Shown: positions 1 to 7,741 of the stretch, piece by piece | Layout of the letters: each line of letters opens with the position of its first letter | Position numbering within the stretch: position 1 is the first letter of the stretch | Assembly (NCBI GenBank): GCA_942491955.1 | Contig: CALOCV010000043.1 | Location: 1-21,327 of the forward strand | Direction of reading: 5' to 3' | DNA: 21,327 nt | DNA from: CALOCV01 sp942491955 | Lineage (GTDB): Bacteria; Chlamydiota; Chlamydiia; Chlamydiales; CALOCV01 | Made by a program: the position numbers and the translations under genes | The notes under the pieces: generated by a model | What the model was told of the DNA's origin: nothing | The model's database searches: none | What the model saw: the letters and a program-made list of their open reading frames with translations, nothing else

Positions 1-209
1 CTGCCACCAGGAATAACTGCGGTTACTGGCAGGCCTTGGCTTGGATCAAAACTAGCAGCGTTTTCATCGACGTTAACGCCTAAAAATGGCTTCGGTGCAG
101 CAGTTACGACATTCGGCGTTCTCGCATCACCGGCCCATGTATTCGACATGAACAACGACAACGGCATACAAAAAATTACCAGCAACAAAGCTTGAGACAC
201 TTGACGCAT
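1..209 (-). CDS. Exported PDZ-like protein, N-terminal part (runs off left edge)
   Basis: The reading frame starts with ATG at 209 and is open to the left edge, so only about 69 residues are seen. The first ~27 residues are a clear secretion signal: basic start (MRQVSQ), a hydrophobic core (ALLLVIFCMPLSLF), then a likely cleavage after ..NTWA. The mature part begins with a short linker and then PFLGVNVDE and GLPVTAVIPGG, which resembles the first strands of a PDZ domain (compare RPMLGVQM and GVYVQSVYGG in the gene upstream). The start codon overlaps the stop codon of the upstream frame as TAATG, a typical translational coupling arrangement, so it is probably co-transcribed with the PDZ gene at 487-1014. 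Substrate and role are unknown. PDZ assignment is an inference from a partial sequence. Confidence 0.6.
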   Translation of the reverse strand, partial: MRQVSQALLLVIFCMPLSLFMSNTWAGDARTPNVVTAAPKPFLGVNVDENAASFDPSQGLPVTAVIPGG

Positions 210-502
210 TAGAGCGGTTCCTGAGCAGGGCGATTGCTGGCCATCTGCCAATCAAAGCGCCAGGTACGAGTTGCTGAAGCCGTTGCCTCAACAGATGAAT
301 CGGTAGCGGTTGTCGCTTCGGCTGAGGCTTGATCAATAACCTGAGCAACGGCGTCTTGCGTAAGCGCCGTAATTAAACCAATGCCGTATTGAAAACGCCA
401 TGCCAGTGGCATGCCATCAGGGCCAAGCGGTGGACGTTCGGTAATGCCAAATAAACGTGGATCCCGCGCCGCATTTTCTGAGTCGGCTAATTCTTTTGCC
501 AT
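209..502 (-). CDS. Probable frameshifted C-terminal part of the PDZ protein (or small overlapping ORF)
   Basis: This 97-codon frame overlaps the end of the PDZ gene by 16 bases and lies one frame away. It has no signal peptide and no Shine-Dalgarno sequence before its ATG at 502, although both flanking frames have signal peptides. The end of the PDZ frame (KEVDQLRDQAAPWQKN) and the start of this one (MAKELADSENAARDP) read as one continuous charged helix if a single indel near 495-502 is allowed, so the simplest view is one gene of about 267 codons broken by a frameshift. The C-terminal part is rich in Ala/Thr/Ser with no motif I recognise. The alternative is a genuine separate protein expressed by re-initiation. 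Confidence 0.45.
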   Translation of the reverse strand: MAKELADSENAARDPRLFGITERPPLGPDGMPLAWRFQYGIGLITALTQDAVAQVIDQASAEATTATDSSVEATASATRTWRFDWQMASNRPAQEPL

Positions 503-1014
503 GGTGCAGCTTGGTCACGTAATTGATCTACTTCTTTTTGCGTACGTGCTAGACGACGTTCTTGCCATTCGCGGAAACGATCTTCCATCGCTGGGTCAAT
601 TGGGTCGTATGGAATATTTGTTGGCCACGGTTGAAATTGTCCAATCGTCGCCTGCTCTTGTCCGCCACGGACAATTGTTACTTCAACTGGATCGCCAACT
701 TGGTTGAGCGACACTTCATTTCGCAAATCGCTCATGCCACTAATTGGTGCACCATTAACACTGGTAATAACATCACCTGGTTGCAGGCCCATGGTTTGAG
801 CAGCCGTGCCACCATACACACTTTGGACATACACACCTTGGCTTGGTGCTAGGTGTTGTTGTTCTTGTACCGATAATGGCACAGGCGTCATTTGTACGCC
901 AAGCATCGGTCGATTATGTGGTCCAGCCGCAGCTTGATATACATTTTGTGCTGCGAACGCCGCAGCACTCGACATCAATGTTACGAACAGAGTATTCACG
1001 AGTGCAGTACGCAT
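487..1014 (-). CDS. Exported protein with one PDZ domain
   Basis: The 175-codon frame begins with ATG at 1014, preceded by AGGAG at a good distance (TAGGAGCTTTCT before ATG). Residues 1-22 form a Sec signal peptide ending AAAFAA. Residues about 35-120 form a PDZ domain: RPMLGVQM (first strand), GVYVQSVYGGTAA, then GLQPGDVITSVNGAPI and SDLRNEV, and VEVTIVRGGQ at the end of the domain. There is no trypsin-like protease domain, so this is not a complete HtrA/DegP; PDZ domains bind protein C-termini, and the protein is probably periplasmic. The tail (about 140-175) is highly charged and helical and seems to continue in the next frame at 209-502. Together with the partial gene at 1-209 it forms a small PDZ-protein cluster. 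Confidence 0.75.
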   Translation of the reverse strand: MRTALVNTLFVTLMSSAAAFAAQNVYQAAAGPHNRPMLGVQMTPVPLSVQEQQHLAPSQGVYVQSVYGGTAAQTMGLQPGDVITSVNGAPISGMSDLRNEVSLNQVGDPVEVTIVRGGQEQATIGQFQPWPTNIPYDPIDPAMEDRFREWQERRLARTQKEVDQLRDQAAPWQKN

Positions 1015-1207
1015 AGAAAGCTCCTACCAACTGTGGTTACGACGTAGAATAGAACGATACCTGACGGAGCAATTGCTGGATGCCCGAGGTAGTCTTCTCC
1101 GTGCCGCTATACCTTACTCGATTCCCTTTATCGCAACTTCGCTGGTTTTTTCCCCTCTGATTTTTTCTATTTTGAGTTTTCCAAGCCGACAACAAGAAAA
1201 TGCAGCG

Positions 1208-2143
1208 ATGCAGAGCGATCAAACCCTTGCAACAGCAGACATCGAAAAGTGCCAGAAAAGAAATGCTCTACACAAAAAAATCCTTCTCCCTATCTTTCGC
1301 ATCCAACTCTTTGCAAGCATTGCCTTTCGTAGCCCCCTTCTTGCCATTCTTAATATTCCATTGCTCTTTCTCTACGAATCCATTCATCAACAACAAAAAC
1401 TCGCCGAAAAAAAACTGAAACAACTGCAAGAAAATCCCCATCTTGGCGAAAAAATCCTATCGATTATGAAAAATTGTTTGGGGAAAGAGGTGACGGATAC
1501 TAATGGATGTTCTCAACAATTGACCATGCAACATTTTGAAACGTGCGAAGAATCGATTCCCTTGATTGGAAATCGCAATTATTTGCGCCTCGCGCTTTTA
1601 TCCTGCCTTGAAAATAAACCTAAAGAGACATTCACCGAGTTGCTCCACCAAGTTCCTTTGGGCAGCAAACGAGGATATTCCGGAATCCATCCTTGGGTAA
1701 AAGCGAATCACGTATTAAAAGACGAGGGTAGTAACCCCAATACGATGTTCCAAGAATTAAAAGAAAATTGGAATAATCCTCCTGTTGCCACAAAAAAACC
1801 ACTTCCAGAAGAAGAAAAGAAAAAATGGAAAAAACAGGTTCACGAAAGGATCCTTTGGGAATACGACCCTTATTCTTTCAAAAACGATCCTCCTGTGAGC
1901 TCAGAAGAGGTCCAAGAGACAGCAAGAAGCATTCAAAGGTTGTTGGACAAACTCGTCTATGTTTTTTGCGATAATCATATGCTATCTGACCTGATTTCCG
2001 AATTGAAGCAATGGGAAAAAAAAAACAAGCATAGGCGAAACCTAGAACACTCTCTTCTAGACAAATTGCGTCTCCTTGTTTTTGAAATCAAACCAAAAAT
2101 TCCTCTTCGAGTCTCCGATAATGAATTTTTCCCGTCCCCATAA
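1208..2143 (+). CDS. Unknown protein, lysine-rich with one hydrophobic segment
   Basis: I do not recognise this protein. The frame is open from a TTG at 1073; I chose ATG 1208 because it gives a hydrophilic start, but neither start has a strong ribosome binding site, and the longer form would add a hydrophobic stretch encoded at about 1106-1185. From ATG 1208 there are 311 residues. A hydrophobic segment at about residues 25-52 (FASIAFRSPLLAILNIPLLF) is followed by a lysine/glutamine-rich helix, then a mixed, mostly helical and strongly charged domain to the end. The last 56 bases overlap the 3' end of aas on the other strand, so the true C-terminus may have been extended into the neighbour. 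The overall make-up is compatible with a chlamydial lineage-specific membrane or secreted protein, but this is only inference. Confidence 0.5.
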   Translation: MQSDQTLATADIEKCQKRNALHKKILLPIFRIQLFASIAFRSPLLAILNIPLLFLYESIHQQQKLAEKKLKQLQENPHLGEKILSIMKNCLGKEVTDTNGCSQQLTMQHFETCEESIPLIGNRNYLRLALLSCLENKPKETFTELLHQVPLGSKRGYSGIHPWVKANHVLKDEGSNPNTMFQELKENWNNPPVATKKPLPEEEKKKWKKQVHERILWEYDPYSFKNDPPVSSEEVQETARSIQRLLDKLVYVFCDNHMLSDLISELKQWEKKNKHRRNLEHSLLDKLRLLVFEIKPKIPLRVSDNEFFPSP

Positions 2144-4781
2144 TGGGAATTTCTTCGATACAATGAACTTGAGAAATCTTTACTAAATTGCTCACTCCTT
2201 GATTGCGAAGGGCCTGATTTGCCGCCTCCTTGGATAGAGGAAAGTTAACAACAAGAGAGAACAACGGTTTTTCCCCCTCTTTTTCCTTCGCAAGAACAGC
2301 AAGTGCTGGTCCTTCTTTATGGGAGTGGCTCTTCGTACTATTGAGTTCATCATTAAGAGCTGTTTCAATCGCAGACAAACTCACCATTTCTCCGCCAATT
2401 TTTACAAACCGTTTCAAACGCCCTGATAAAACCAGAGAACGTGTTTTTTCATCAAAAAACCCTAAGTCACCTGTATTGTACCACTGCTTTCCACCAATCT
2501 CTAAAAAAGGACTTTTTAACCCCTTGTTTAAATAACCAGAAAAAATATTCTCCCCTCGTACAAGGATTAACCCCTGCTCTCCGATTGGAAGGGGTCTATG
2601 AGTGTCAATATCGATGATGCAACCTTCAATACCTGGTAGAAGACGTCCCACACCAGGTAAAGGGTCTCCCAAGCGATTCATAGTAATAACAGGAGAACAC
2701 TCGGTAATTCCATATCCCTCTAAAAGGCGTCCCCCTTTTTCCATCTCTTCCATTTTGTCAAACAGCTCTTTTGGTGCTTTCTCTGCTCCTGTAACAACCA
2801 TCCGCAAAGAAGCGATTTGCTCGCGAGAAGCTCCTTGCAACATATTTTTTAAAAATGTGGGTGCCCCACAAAGAATGGTTGCTTGCCATCTGCTCACTGC
2901 TTTAGCGACTTCTTTTCCATTTGTCGGATCAGGAGAGTATGCCGCCCGAATTCCCCAAATCAACGGAAGGATACCTGTAATCGTGAATCCGAATGCATGG
3001 AATGGAGGAAGAATCCCCAATAAAACGTCCACAGTATAAATCGGTAGCTCCATCAACGCAGACGAGTTATTGGCTAAAATATTCCGATGTGTGAGCGGCA
3101 CTCCTTTTGGTGCACTCTCTGTACCACTTGTAAACAGAAGAACGGCCTCTGCATCGGGATTTCCCTTGCTTAAGCCAAAATGCCGTAAAATTGCCTTTTG
3201 TCCGCGCATCGACCAATAAAAAGCCTTAATCTTATCCCATAAAGAGAGCTTCCTTCCCAATTCCTCCAACATGGTAAGAGAGTCTTCCATACTCGAAAAA
3301 TCGACATTTTCTAAACGGTCGACAAAACTCCAAGCAGTAAAAACCACTTCGACTCCCGATAATTCTTTCACTTGATCCAAGTGGCGAGGTCCCACTGTCC
3401 AGTTCACCATCAATGGAATCTTTCCCGCAAGATGGATCGCCAATACCAATATGTAAGCCGCAACGCTAGCAGGTAGCATCACACCTATGTACTTACCCGG
3501 ACAATGCCGAATCTGTTCGGCTAAAAGAACAATCCGCATCCGAAGCTGCTTGTATGTTAAGATGCCTGCACGAAGATCTCCAACAATAATTCGAGAATTT
3601 TCCTCATACGATTTATTCAAAAATCGCTCAATAATTGTCGCCCCTTTACCGTTCGAGATGCGTTCTTTTTCAATCGGTTGTCTCCATCTTTCCAATCCAG
3701 GAACAATGACCTCTTCTTCTTCTTCCACTTCGATCTTTTTTGCAGCAATAGCCATAACACGAGCCACTGTAGGCAATTCGTGTACAGGAACTCCCTGCAG
3801 ATCAAATTCATCTTGCAAAAAAGCAGTTAATTCAGCCCCGTCGATCGAATCGAGACCAAGATCTGCATTCAGAGAATTTTCAGGGCGGATTTCAGAAACG
3901 GGAAGATCGGCGAGAAGAGAGAGTTTTTCCAATACTTTTTTCTTAATCTCCTCTGGAATCAAAGAAATATCGACTTCCTCTTCTTCAATGACTTCTCTCT
4001 CTTCGATCAAAAGCATGTCTTTTCCCCACATGCTGTAAGAAACGAGCTGGATGGGCTCTCCTAACGGTTTTTGAAAAGGAGCGTTGTACCACCCTTCTAA
4101 ATAGGCATTCATATCGCGCCGCGTTCCTTCCCTTGGGAAATCACTAGGAGCAAGCGAAACGGTGATACGCACTTCTCTTCTTGGAGTGAAAAAAAGAAAA
4201 TTTTTACACGCTTTTTTTATTCCTCGCCACACCATCCCAGTAATCGATGGGGTCTTGCCCGTTGCTGCACGGGAAAAACTACTTCCCCAAAGACCTGTCG
4301 TCCTCACAAGAACCAGTTGGGCTTCGGGCACATCTTGCACGATGCGATGAACAGCAGAGGCTCCACCAATTTGTTCGTATCCAGAACTTTTTAGTCGCCC
4401 CGCTGGATAGATCATAAAACTCTCGCCGTGACGAAGACCCTCACAAACTTCTTCTAACACCTTTTCTCCCCTCTTCCGTTTTAAGCTATTACTAGCCCGT
4501 GAAAAATTGGGAATCGCAAGAGCCCGAACAAACTTCATAAAGGTATAGACGATCGGTTGGTAATACATATAGTCGATAACAACCGGACGAAGATGCGTCT
4601 TTTTCCAGAAAGCAAGGACGACCATGGTTGGATCAATAAAGACAGTGGGATGATTAGGTAAAACCAACAATCCCCCTTTCTTACAATCCAAGCCTTCTAA
4701 TCCCTCAACCTTAACTCGGTAGCGGAGCCAAAACGTAAAACGAAAGAGATGCAAGAACATCCAAATCCAAACCTTTCTCAT
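2088..4781 (-). CDS. aas: Three-domain phospholipid acyltransferase / acyl carrier protein / acyl-ACP synthetase (Aas-like)
   Basis: This enzyme is expected to activate fatty acids with ATP, load them on a carrier protein and transfer them to lysophospholipid at the inner membrane. Start ATG 4781 is chosen because AGGTG lies six bases before it; a GTG at 4790 is possible. Residue numbers count from 4781. About 1-230 is a PlsC-type acyltransferase with NHPTVFIDP (H44, D50) and FMIYPAGRLKSSG (122-134). About 270-350 is an acyl carrier protein with the phosphopantetheine site LGLDSIDG (Ser312). About 370-897 is an AMP-forming ligase with TSGTESAPKG (551-560), YGITE (690-694), TGDLG (770-774), GRLKRFVKIGGE (787-798) and the catalytic Lys in GTGKIHYRR (K885). 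E. coli Aas has the first and last domains but no built-in ACP. His and Asp are separated by five residues rather than the usual four. It is the last gene of the tag-to-aas minus-strand series. Confidence 0.9.
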   Translation of the reverse strand: MRKVWIWMFLHLFRFTFWLRYRVKVEGLEGLDCKKGGLLVLPNHPTVFIDPTMVVLAFWKKTHLRPVVIDYMYYQPIVYTFMKFVRALAIPNFSRASNSLKRKRGEKVLEEVCEGLRHGESFMIYPAGRLKSSGYEQIGGASAVHRIVQDVPEAQLVLVRTTGLWGSSFSRAATGKTPSITGMVWRGIKKACKNFLFFTPRREVRITVSLAPSDFPREGTRRDMNAYLEGWYNAPFQKPLGEPIQLVSYSMWGKDMLLIEEREVIEEEEVDISLIPEEIKKKVLEKLSLLADLPVSEIRPENSLNADLGLDSIDGAELTAFLQDEFDLQGVPVHELPTVARVMAIAAKKIEVEEEEEVIVPGLERWRQPIEKERISNGKGATIIERFLNKSYEENSRIIVGDLRAGILTYKQLRMRIVLLAEQIRHCPGKYIGVMLPASVAAYILVLAIHLAGKIPLMVNWTVGPRHLDQVKELSGVEVVFTAWSFVDRLENVDFSSMEDSLTMLEELGRKLSLWDKIKAFYWSMRGQKAILRHFGLSKGNPDAEAVLLFTSGTESAPKGVPLTHRNILANNSSALMELPIYTVDVLLGILPPFHAFGFTITGILPLIWGIRAAYSPDPTNGKEVAKAVSRWQATILCGAPTFLKNMLQGASREQIASLRMVVTGAEKAPKELFDKMEEMEKGGRLLEGYGITECSPVITMNRLGDPLPGVGRLLPGIEGCIIDIDTHRPLPIGEQGLILVRGENIFSGYLNKGLKSPFLEIGGKQWYNTGDLGFFDEKTRSLVLSGRLKRFVKIGGEMVSLSAIETALNDELNSTKSHSHKEGPALAVLAKEKEGEKPLFSLVVNFPLSKEAANQALRNQGVSNLVKISQVHCIEEIPIMGTGKIHYRRLEEEFLV

Positions 4782-4843
4782 ATGAAACACCTAGAATATC
4801 AAACAAAAAAAGGTAGTTTACCACACTTTCGATTACAAAAACA

Positions 4844-5422
4844 TTACGCCTCTTTATGGTGCTCCCAAGAAGTCTCTGGAACAGAAAGAAGATGATTAAT
4901 GTACCGAGACGCGACAAAAAGATAGTCGGAAAGACGATTAAGATAACAAAAAACATGCGCAGAAACGAGCTCATGAGCCCGAAGCGGAACCATCGCCTGT
5001 TCTGCACGTCGAGCAATACTCCGAGCACAATGAAGAGCCGCACCAGAAGAGTGTCCACCTGGTAGAATAAATGTATGTAATGGAGGAATCTCATGATCCA
5101 TTTGGTCAATCCATGCTTCAAGTAAAGCAATTGCTTCTTTGTCAAACCGCGTTTTTTCTATTTTACTTTTCACATGACTTGTACGAGGAGTGGCAATAGC
5201 AGCACCCAGATCGAATAAAGCGTGTTGAATGTGTGTTAGCTGTTTCCTCGCCTCTTGTAAGAATGGCTCGTTCGGTAAAAAAGACAAAGCTAGCCCAATC
5301 ATGGAATTGCACTCGTCAACAGAACCAAGAGCCTGAATAAAAGGATCATTCTTCGGGACCCGCTGCCCAGTAAAAAGGGAAGTCTCTCCCCGATCCCCTG
5401 TTTTTGTATAAATTTTACTCAT
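4844..5422 (-). CDS. ATP:cob(I)alamin adenosyltransferase (PduO type)
   Basis: It adds the 5'-deoxyadenosyl group of ATP to cob(I)alamin to make adenosylcobalamin, in the cytosol. The 192-residue protein has the family hallmarks: TKTGDRGETSL at 6-16 (ATP binding), ILPGG at 119-123, the conserved arginine helix RSIARRAEQ around 134-142 and LNRLSDYLF at 161-169. Length is typical of the family. ATG 5422 is chosen over ATG 5428 because GGAG ends right before 5428 but is well spaced from 5422, and because the protein then starts with the family-typical MSKIYTKTGDRG. The start overlaps the end of the transglutaminase gene by eight bases, suggesting coupled translation. No other B12 gene is visible, so the user of the cofactor must be elsewhere. 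Confidence 0.92.
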   Translation of the reverse strand: MSKIYTKTGDRGETSLFTGQRVPKNDPFIQALGSVDECNSMIGLALSFLPNEPFLQEARKQLTHIQHALFDLGAAIATPRTSHVKSKIEKTRFDKEAIALLEAWIDQMDHEIPPLHTFILPGGHSSGAALHCARSIARRAEQAMVPLRAHELVSAHVFCYLNRLSDYLFVASRYINHLLSVPETSWEHHKEA

Positions 5423-6956
5423 AATCATCTCCTTCAGTTTGAAGAGCAAGGCAACGAACGCGAAATTCTCGATCCAAATCCCGCAGCGCCTTTGGAAAAT
5501 GGTTTTTTTTCGCTGTTATCTCTTTACAAGAACAGTAATGTGCCCAAGCCGCAGGATAGTGGAGCCTCTGCAAAAAAAGTTGTGCAAGAAAATACTCCAC
5601 CACAGGGTGGTTTGGATCAAGAGCATGATACCGCAATAACATCTCCGTTGCTTCCCGTTCCCTATGCAATTGCAACCAAGCAATCGCTAAATGGAAAAGA
5701 CCTGCTCGAAATGTCGGATATCGATCGAGAGCACTCTCGATCTTCTTCTTCTTTTCTAATATCGAATCACGGGTTTCATCAACATGGAGAAACAAGACGC
5801 GAATCCCCTCTGCATCGGTTTTTCCTTCAAGATAATCTTCAATTACCATGTTTTTTGTCACGTTCGATTCGGGAATCTGATCAACAATGGCTTCCAAGCG
5901 AGATCTTCCTTCTTCTTCTTTACCCAAAAATAAAAGTTGATACGCCAGAAATTCCTGAACTAAAATGTCTTGAGGAAGATATTTTTCTGCGCGGTAATAG
6001 GCCTCTAAAGCTTTTTCATGTTCCTCTTCTTGCCAGTAAAGGGCGGCTTGATTAAAAAATGCTAGCCCAACCATCTCTTTGAGATTTCTCTCTTCCAAGG
6101 CTCGTGTATCAATCCCGAGATAGTACTCCGTATCGAGATGGATCCCTCGTGCTGTCGTCTCAATATTGATCGTTTGCCCTTCTTCACAGTAACGCACATA
6201 GATATGACCAGGAGGCGTTACCATCTCTAAAGAGAGTCCCATCCTCTGCGCTAAACAGACGTAAAGAATCGAAACTCCTAAACAAATGCCTCGTTGCGAA
6301 TCAATAACCGAAGGGAGAAATGTATACTTATCGACATCCTTGGCATATAAAGAGTGAGGAGGAAATTTAAATCCCACCTCTTCAAACACAAAACGATTGA
6401 TCGCTCGAATTTTCTCTTCCGGAGAAGCTGAAAGCGATGTCCTAGATAAAATCTGAAGCGCCATCAAATCAAGGCGGGCTTCATAACTCTCCTTATTGGG
6501 GTCATCCAGAGCAATCAAAAGCGCCCTTGCTAAATCCATCTCTTCAGGAGCAAGAGACAACACCTCCTCTTCCGTGACCATCTTATGTCCGCGTAATTGG
6601 TTATGAGGAAGCCGTGCACTCATCTGTTGCACCCACTCGATCTGCTCTTTGGTTAGAGGTGAAGATTGAGAAGAGAGAAGGGGATGCACAAGAGAGATAA
6701 TGCTATCCACCTGTTCAACGGGTAAGAGAGGGACATGGTGCATGGATGATATTGCCTCTTTTCCCGAAAGCAGCGCGAGTGCCTCTTGTAATGCCTTTTG
6801 TCCAAAGGGCGAATCGCCATAGAGTTGGTAGTAGGCGAGATGTTCCCGAACAGAAGTCGGGTCTAAACTGCTATATAGACTTCGCAATTTTGCCAAAGAA
6901 ACAGCAGCTCCTAAAAAAAAGAGGGCACAGAAAAGAAAAAAAAAACTACGCATCAT
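5415..6956 (-). CDS. SirB1-like transglutaminase-fold protein with TPR-like C-terminus
   Basis: 513 residues. Residues 1-22 are a hydrophobic, basic-start segment that acts as signal peptide or membrane anchor. About 140-300 is a transglutaminase/SirB1-type domain with a recognisable cysteine-protease-like triad: Cys225 in QRGICLGVS, His251 in PPGHIYVRY and an acidic residue Glu266 in INIETTARG. About 300-500 is built of helical pairs typical of TPR units (for example FNQAALYWQEEEHEKALEAY and GLFHLAIAWLQLHREREATE). SirB1-family proteins with C-terminal TPRs occur widely in bacteria; their substrate is not known. Start ATG 6956 overlaps the stop of tag by four bases (ATGA), and the end overlaps the adenosyltransferase start, so the three genes are tightly coupled. 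Confidence 0.85.
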   Translation of the reverse strand: MMRSFFFLFCALFFLGAAVSLAKLRSLYSSLDPTSVREHLAYYQLYGDSPFGQKALQEALALLSGKEAISSMHHVPLLPVEQVDSIISLVHPLLSSQSSPLTKEQIEWVQQMSARLPHNQLRGHKMVTEEEVLSLAPEEMDLARALLIALDDPNKESYEARLDLMALQILSRTSLSASPEEKIRAINRFVFEEVGFKFPPHSLYAKDVDKYTFLPSVIDSQRGICLGVSILYVCLAQRMGLSLEMVTPPGHIYVRYCEEGQTINIETTARGIHLDTEYYLGIDTRALEERNLKEMVGLAFFNQAALYWQEEEHEKALEAYYRAEKYLPQDILVQEFLAYQLLFLGKEEEGRSRLEAIVDQIPESNVTKNMVIEDYLEGKTDAEGIRVLFLHVDETRDSILEKKKKIESALDRYPTFRAGLFHLAIAWLQLHREREATEMLLRYHALDPNHPVVEYFLAQLFLQRLHYPAAWAHYCSCKEITAKKNHFPKALRDLDREFRVRCLALQTEGDDYE

Positions 6957-7530
6957 TGATCACGATTCTTGTTACAAATCCAACAATCGGTAAGGTGGTC
7001 ATTAACCATCCCTACAGCTTGCATAAAAGCATACATGATCGTAGATCCCACAAAGGACATCCCTCGCTTTTTTAAATCTTTTGCAAGAGCGTCACTCTCT
7101 TTACTCTTTGTGGGTACATCAATGGCATTTTTCCAATCGTTGATAATCGGTTTGTTATCAACAAAACCCCAAATATAGCAAGAAAGAGAACTAAATTCTT
7201 TTGCAGGCTCAAAACAACTTGTGCGTTTTTGCGGACACTATAGATCTTCAATCGATTCCGAATGATGCCATCGTTACGACAGAGCCCCTCTAATTCTAAA
7301 TCGGTCATACGCGCTACTTTTGCAGGATCAAAATGATGAAACACTTTTCGATAATTCTCCCGCCGCTTAAGAATCGTTTCCCAGCTCAATCCCGCCTGCG
7401 CTCCCTCAAGAATTAACATTTCAAACAAATGCCGGTCGTCATATACAGGAACGCCCCATTCATGATCATGGTATTCTGCATAAAATGCTTTACCAGGTTC
7501 TCCGCCGAAACAACGTTTTTTTCCATCCAT
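6953..7530 (-). pseudogene. tag: DNA-3-methyladenine glycosylase I, one frameshift
   Basis: Tag removes 3-methyladenine from alkylated DNA. The first ~110 residues read in one frame (RCFGG, AEYHDHEWGVPVYDDRHLFE, QAGLSWETILKRRENYR, GIIRNRLKI). The rest reads in the next frame from the A-run at 7199-7202 (coding strand CAAAAG): SSLSCYIWGFVDNKP, FVGSTIMYAFMQAVGMVNDH and CWICNKNRDQ, ending at TGA 6953-6955. Adding one A to the run restores a 192-residue protein of normal length, with the zinc ligands Cys near the N-terminus, His in YHDHEW, and His/Cys in NDHLTDC. GAGGTGG lies before ATG 7530. A single homopolymer indel with no other damage is also what a sequencing error would look like. Confidence 0.85.
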
Positions 7531-7561
7531 ACCACCACCTCACAAACTCACCTTCTCCATT

Positions 7562-7711
7562 CTAAACGAAAAGGTCTTTATGCACATCGTAGATGATTTT
7601 CTCAGTGAAGGTATAGTAGGGCGTGTCATCAATTGGATGAATTTGTAGATCATGGTAGATGATTTGACAATGGATCGTGTGGAAGGCGAAGCCAACTGTA
7701 ATACACTTATT
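7562..7711 (-). pseudogene. Possible C-terminal remnant of an unrecognised gene
   Basis: Just upstream of tag the minus strand has an open frame ending in TAG at 7562-7564 whose last ~45 residues look protein-like, with aromatic- and histidine-rich text such as HTIHCQIIYHDLQIHPIDD and YYTFTEKIIYDVHKDLF. Further upstream the frame only runs antisense through the MFS gene, so no proper start exists. I do not recognise the family. It may be what is left of a gene deleted when the MFS gene arrived, or chance. Confidence 0.25.
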
Positions 7712-7720
7712 TATTAGAAT

Positions 7721-7729
7721 TGGTATAAT
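7721..7729 (+). promoter_or_regulatory. Extended -10 promoter element before the MFS gene
   Basis: TGGTATAAT is a perfect -10 hexamer (TATAAT at 7724-7729) with the TGn extension. No convincing -35 lies 16-18 bases upstream (the position holds ATACAC), which fits an extended -10 promoter. The ATG at 7742 is only 12 bases further on, so the transcript would be nearly leaderless if this start is right. A TTGACA at 7664-7669 is too far away to pair with it. Confidence 0.4.
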
Positions 7730-7741
7730 GACCGATGAACG

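Noticed and set aside
1037..1222. 61-codon minus-strand frame between the PDZ genes and the 1208-2143 gene
   Set aside because: No ribosome binding site and no protein-like features beyond its length; overlaps the start region of the plus-strand gene.
3487..4038. 183-codon plus-strand frame
   Set aside because: Antisense of the ACP and ligase regions of aas; Ser/Arg-rich text typical of a shadow frame.
4711..5145. 144-codon minus-strand frame over the adenosyltransferase and aas start
   Set aside because: Shadow of two well-supported genes in other frames; no family motif.
5492..6055. 187-codon plus-strand frame
   Set aside because: Antisense shadow of the TPR part of the transglutaminase gene.
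7664..7669. TTGACA as -35 of the MFS promoter
   Set aside because: It is over 50 bases from the TATAAT, far outside the usual 16-18 base spacing.
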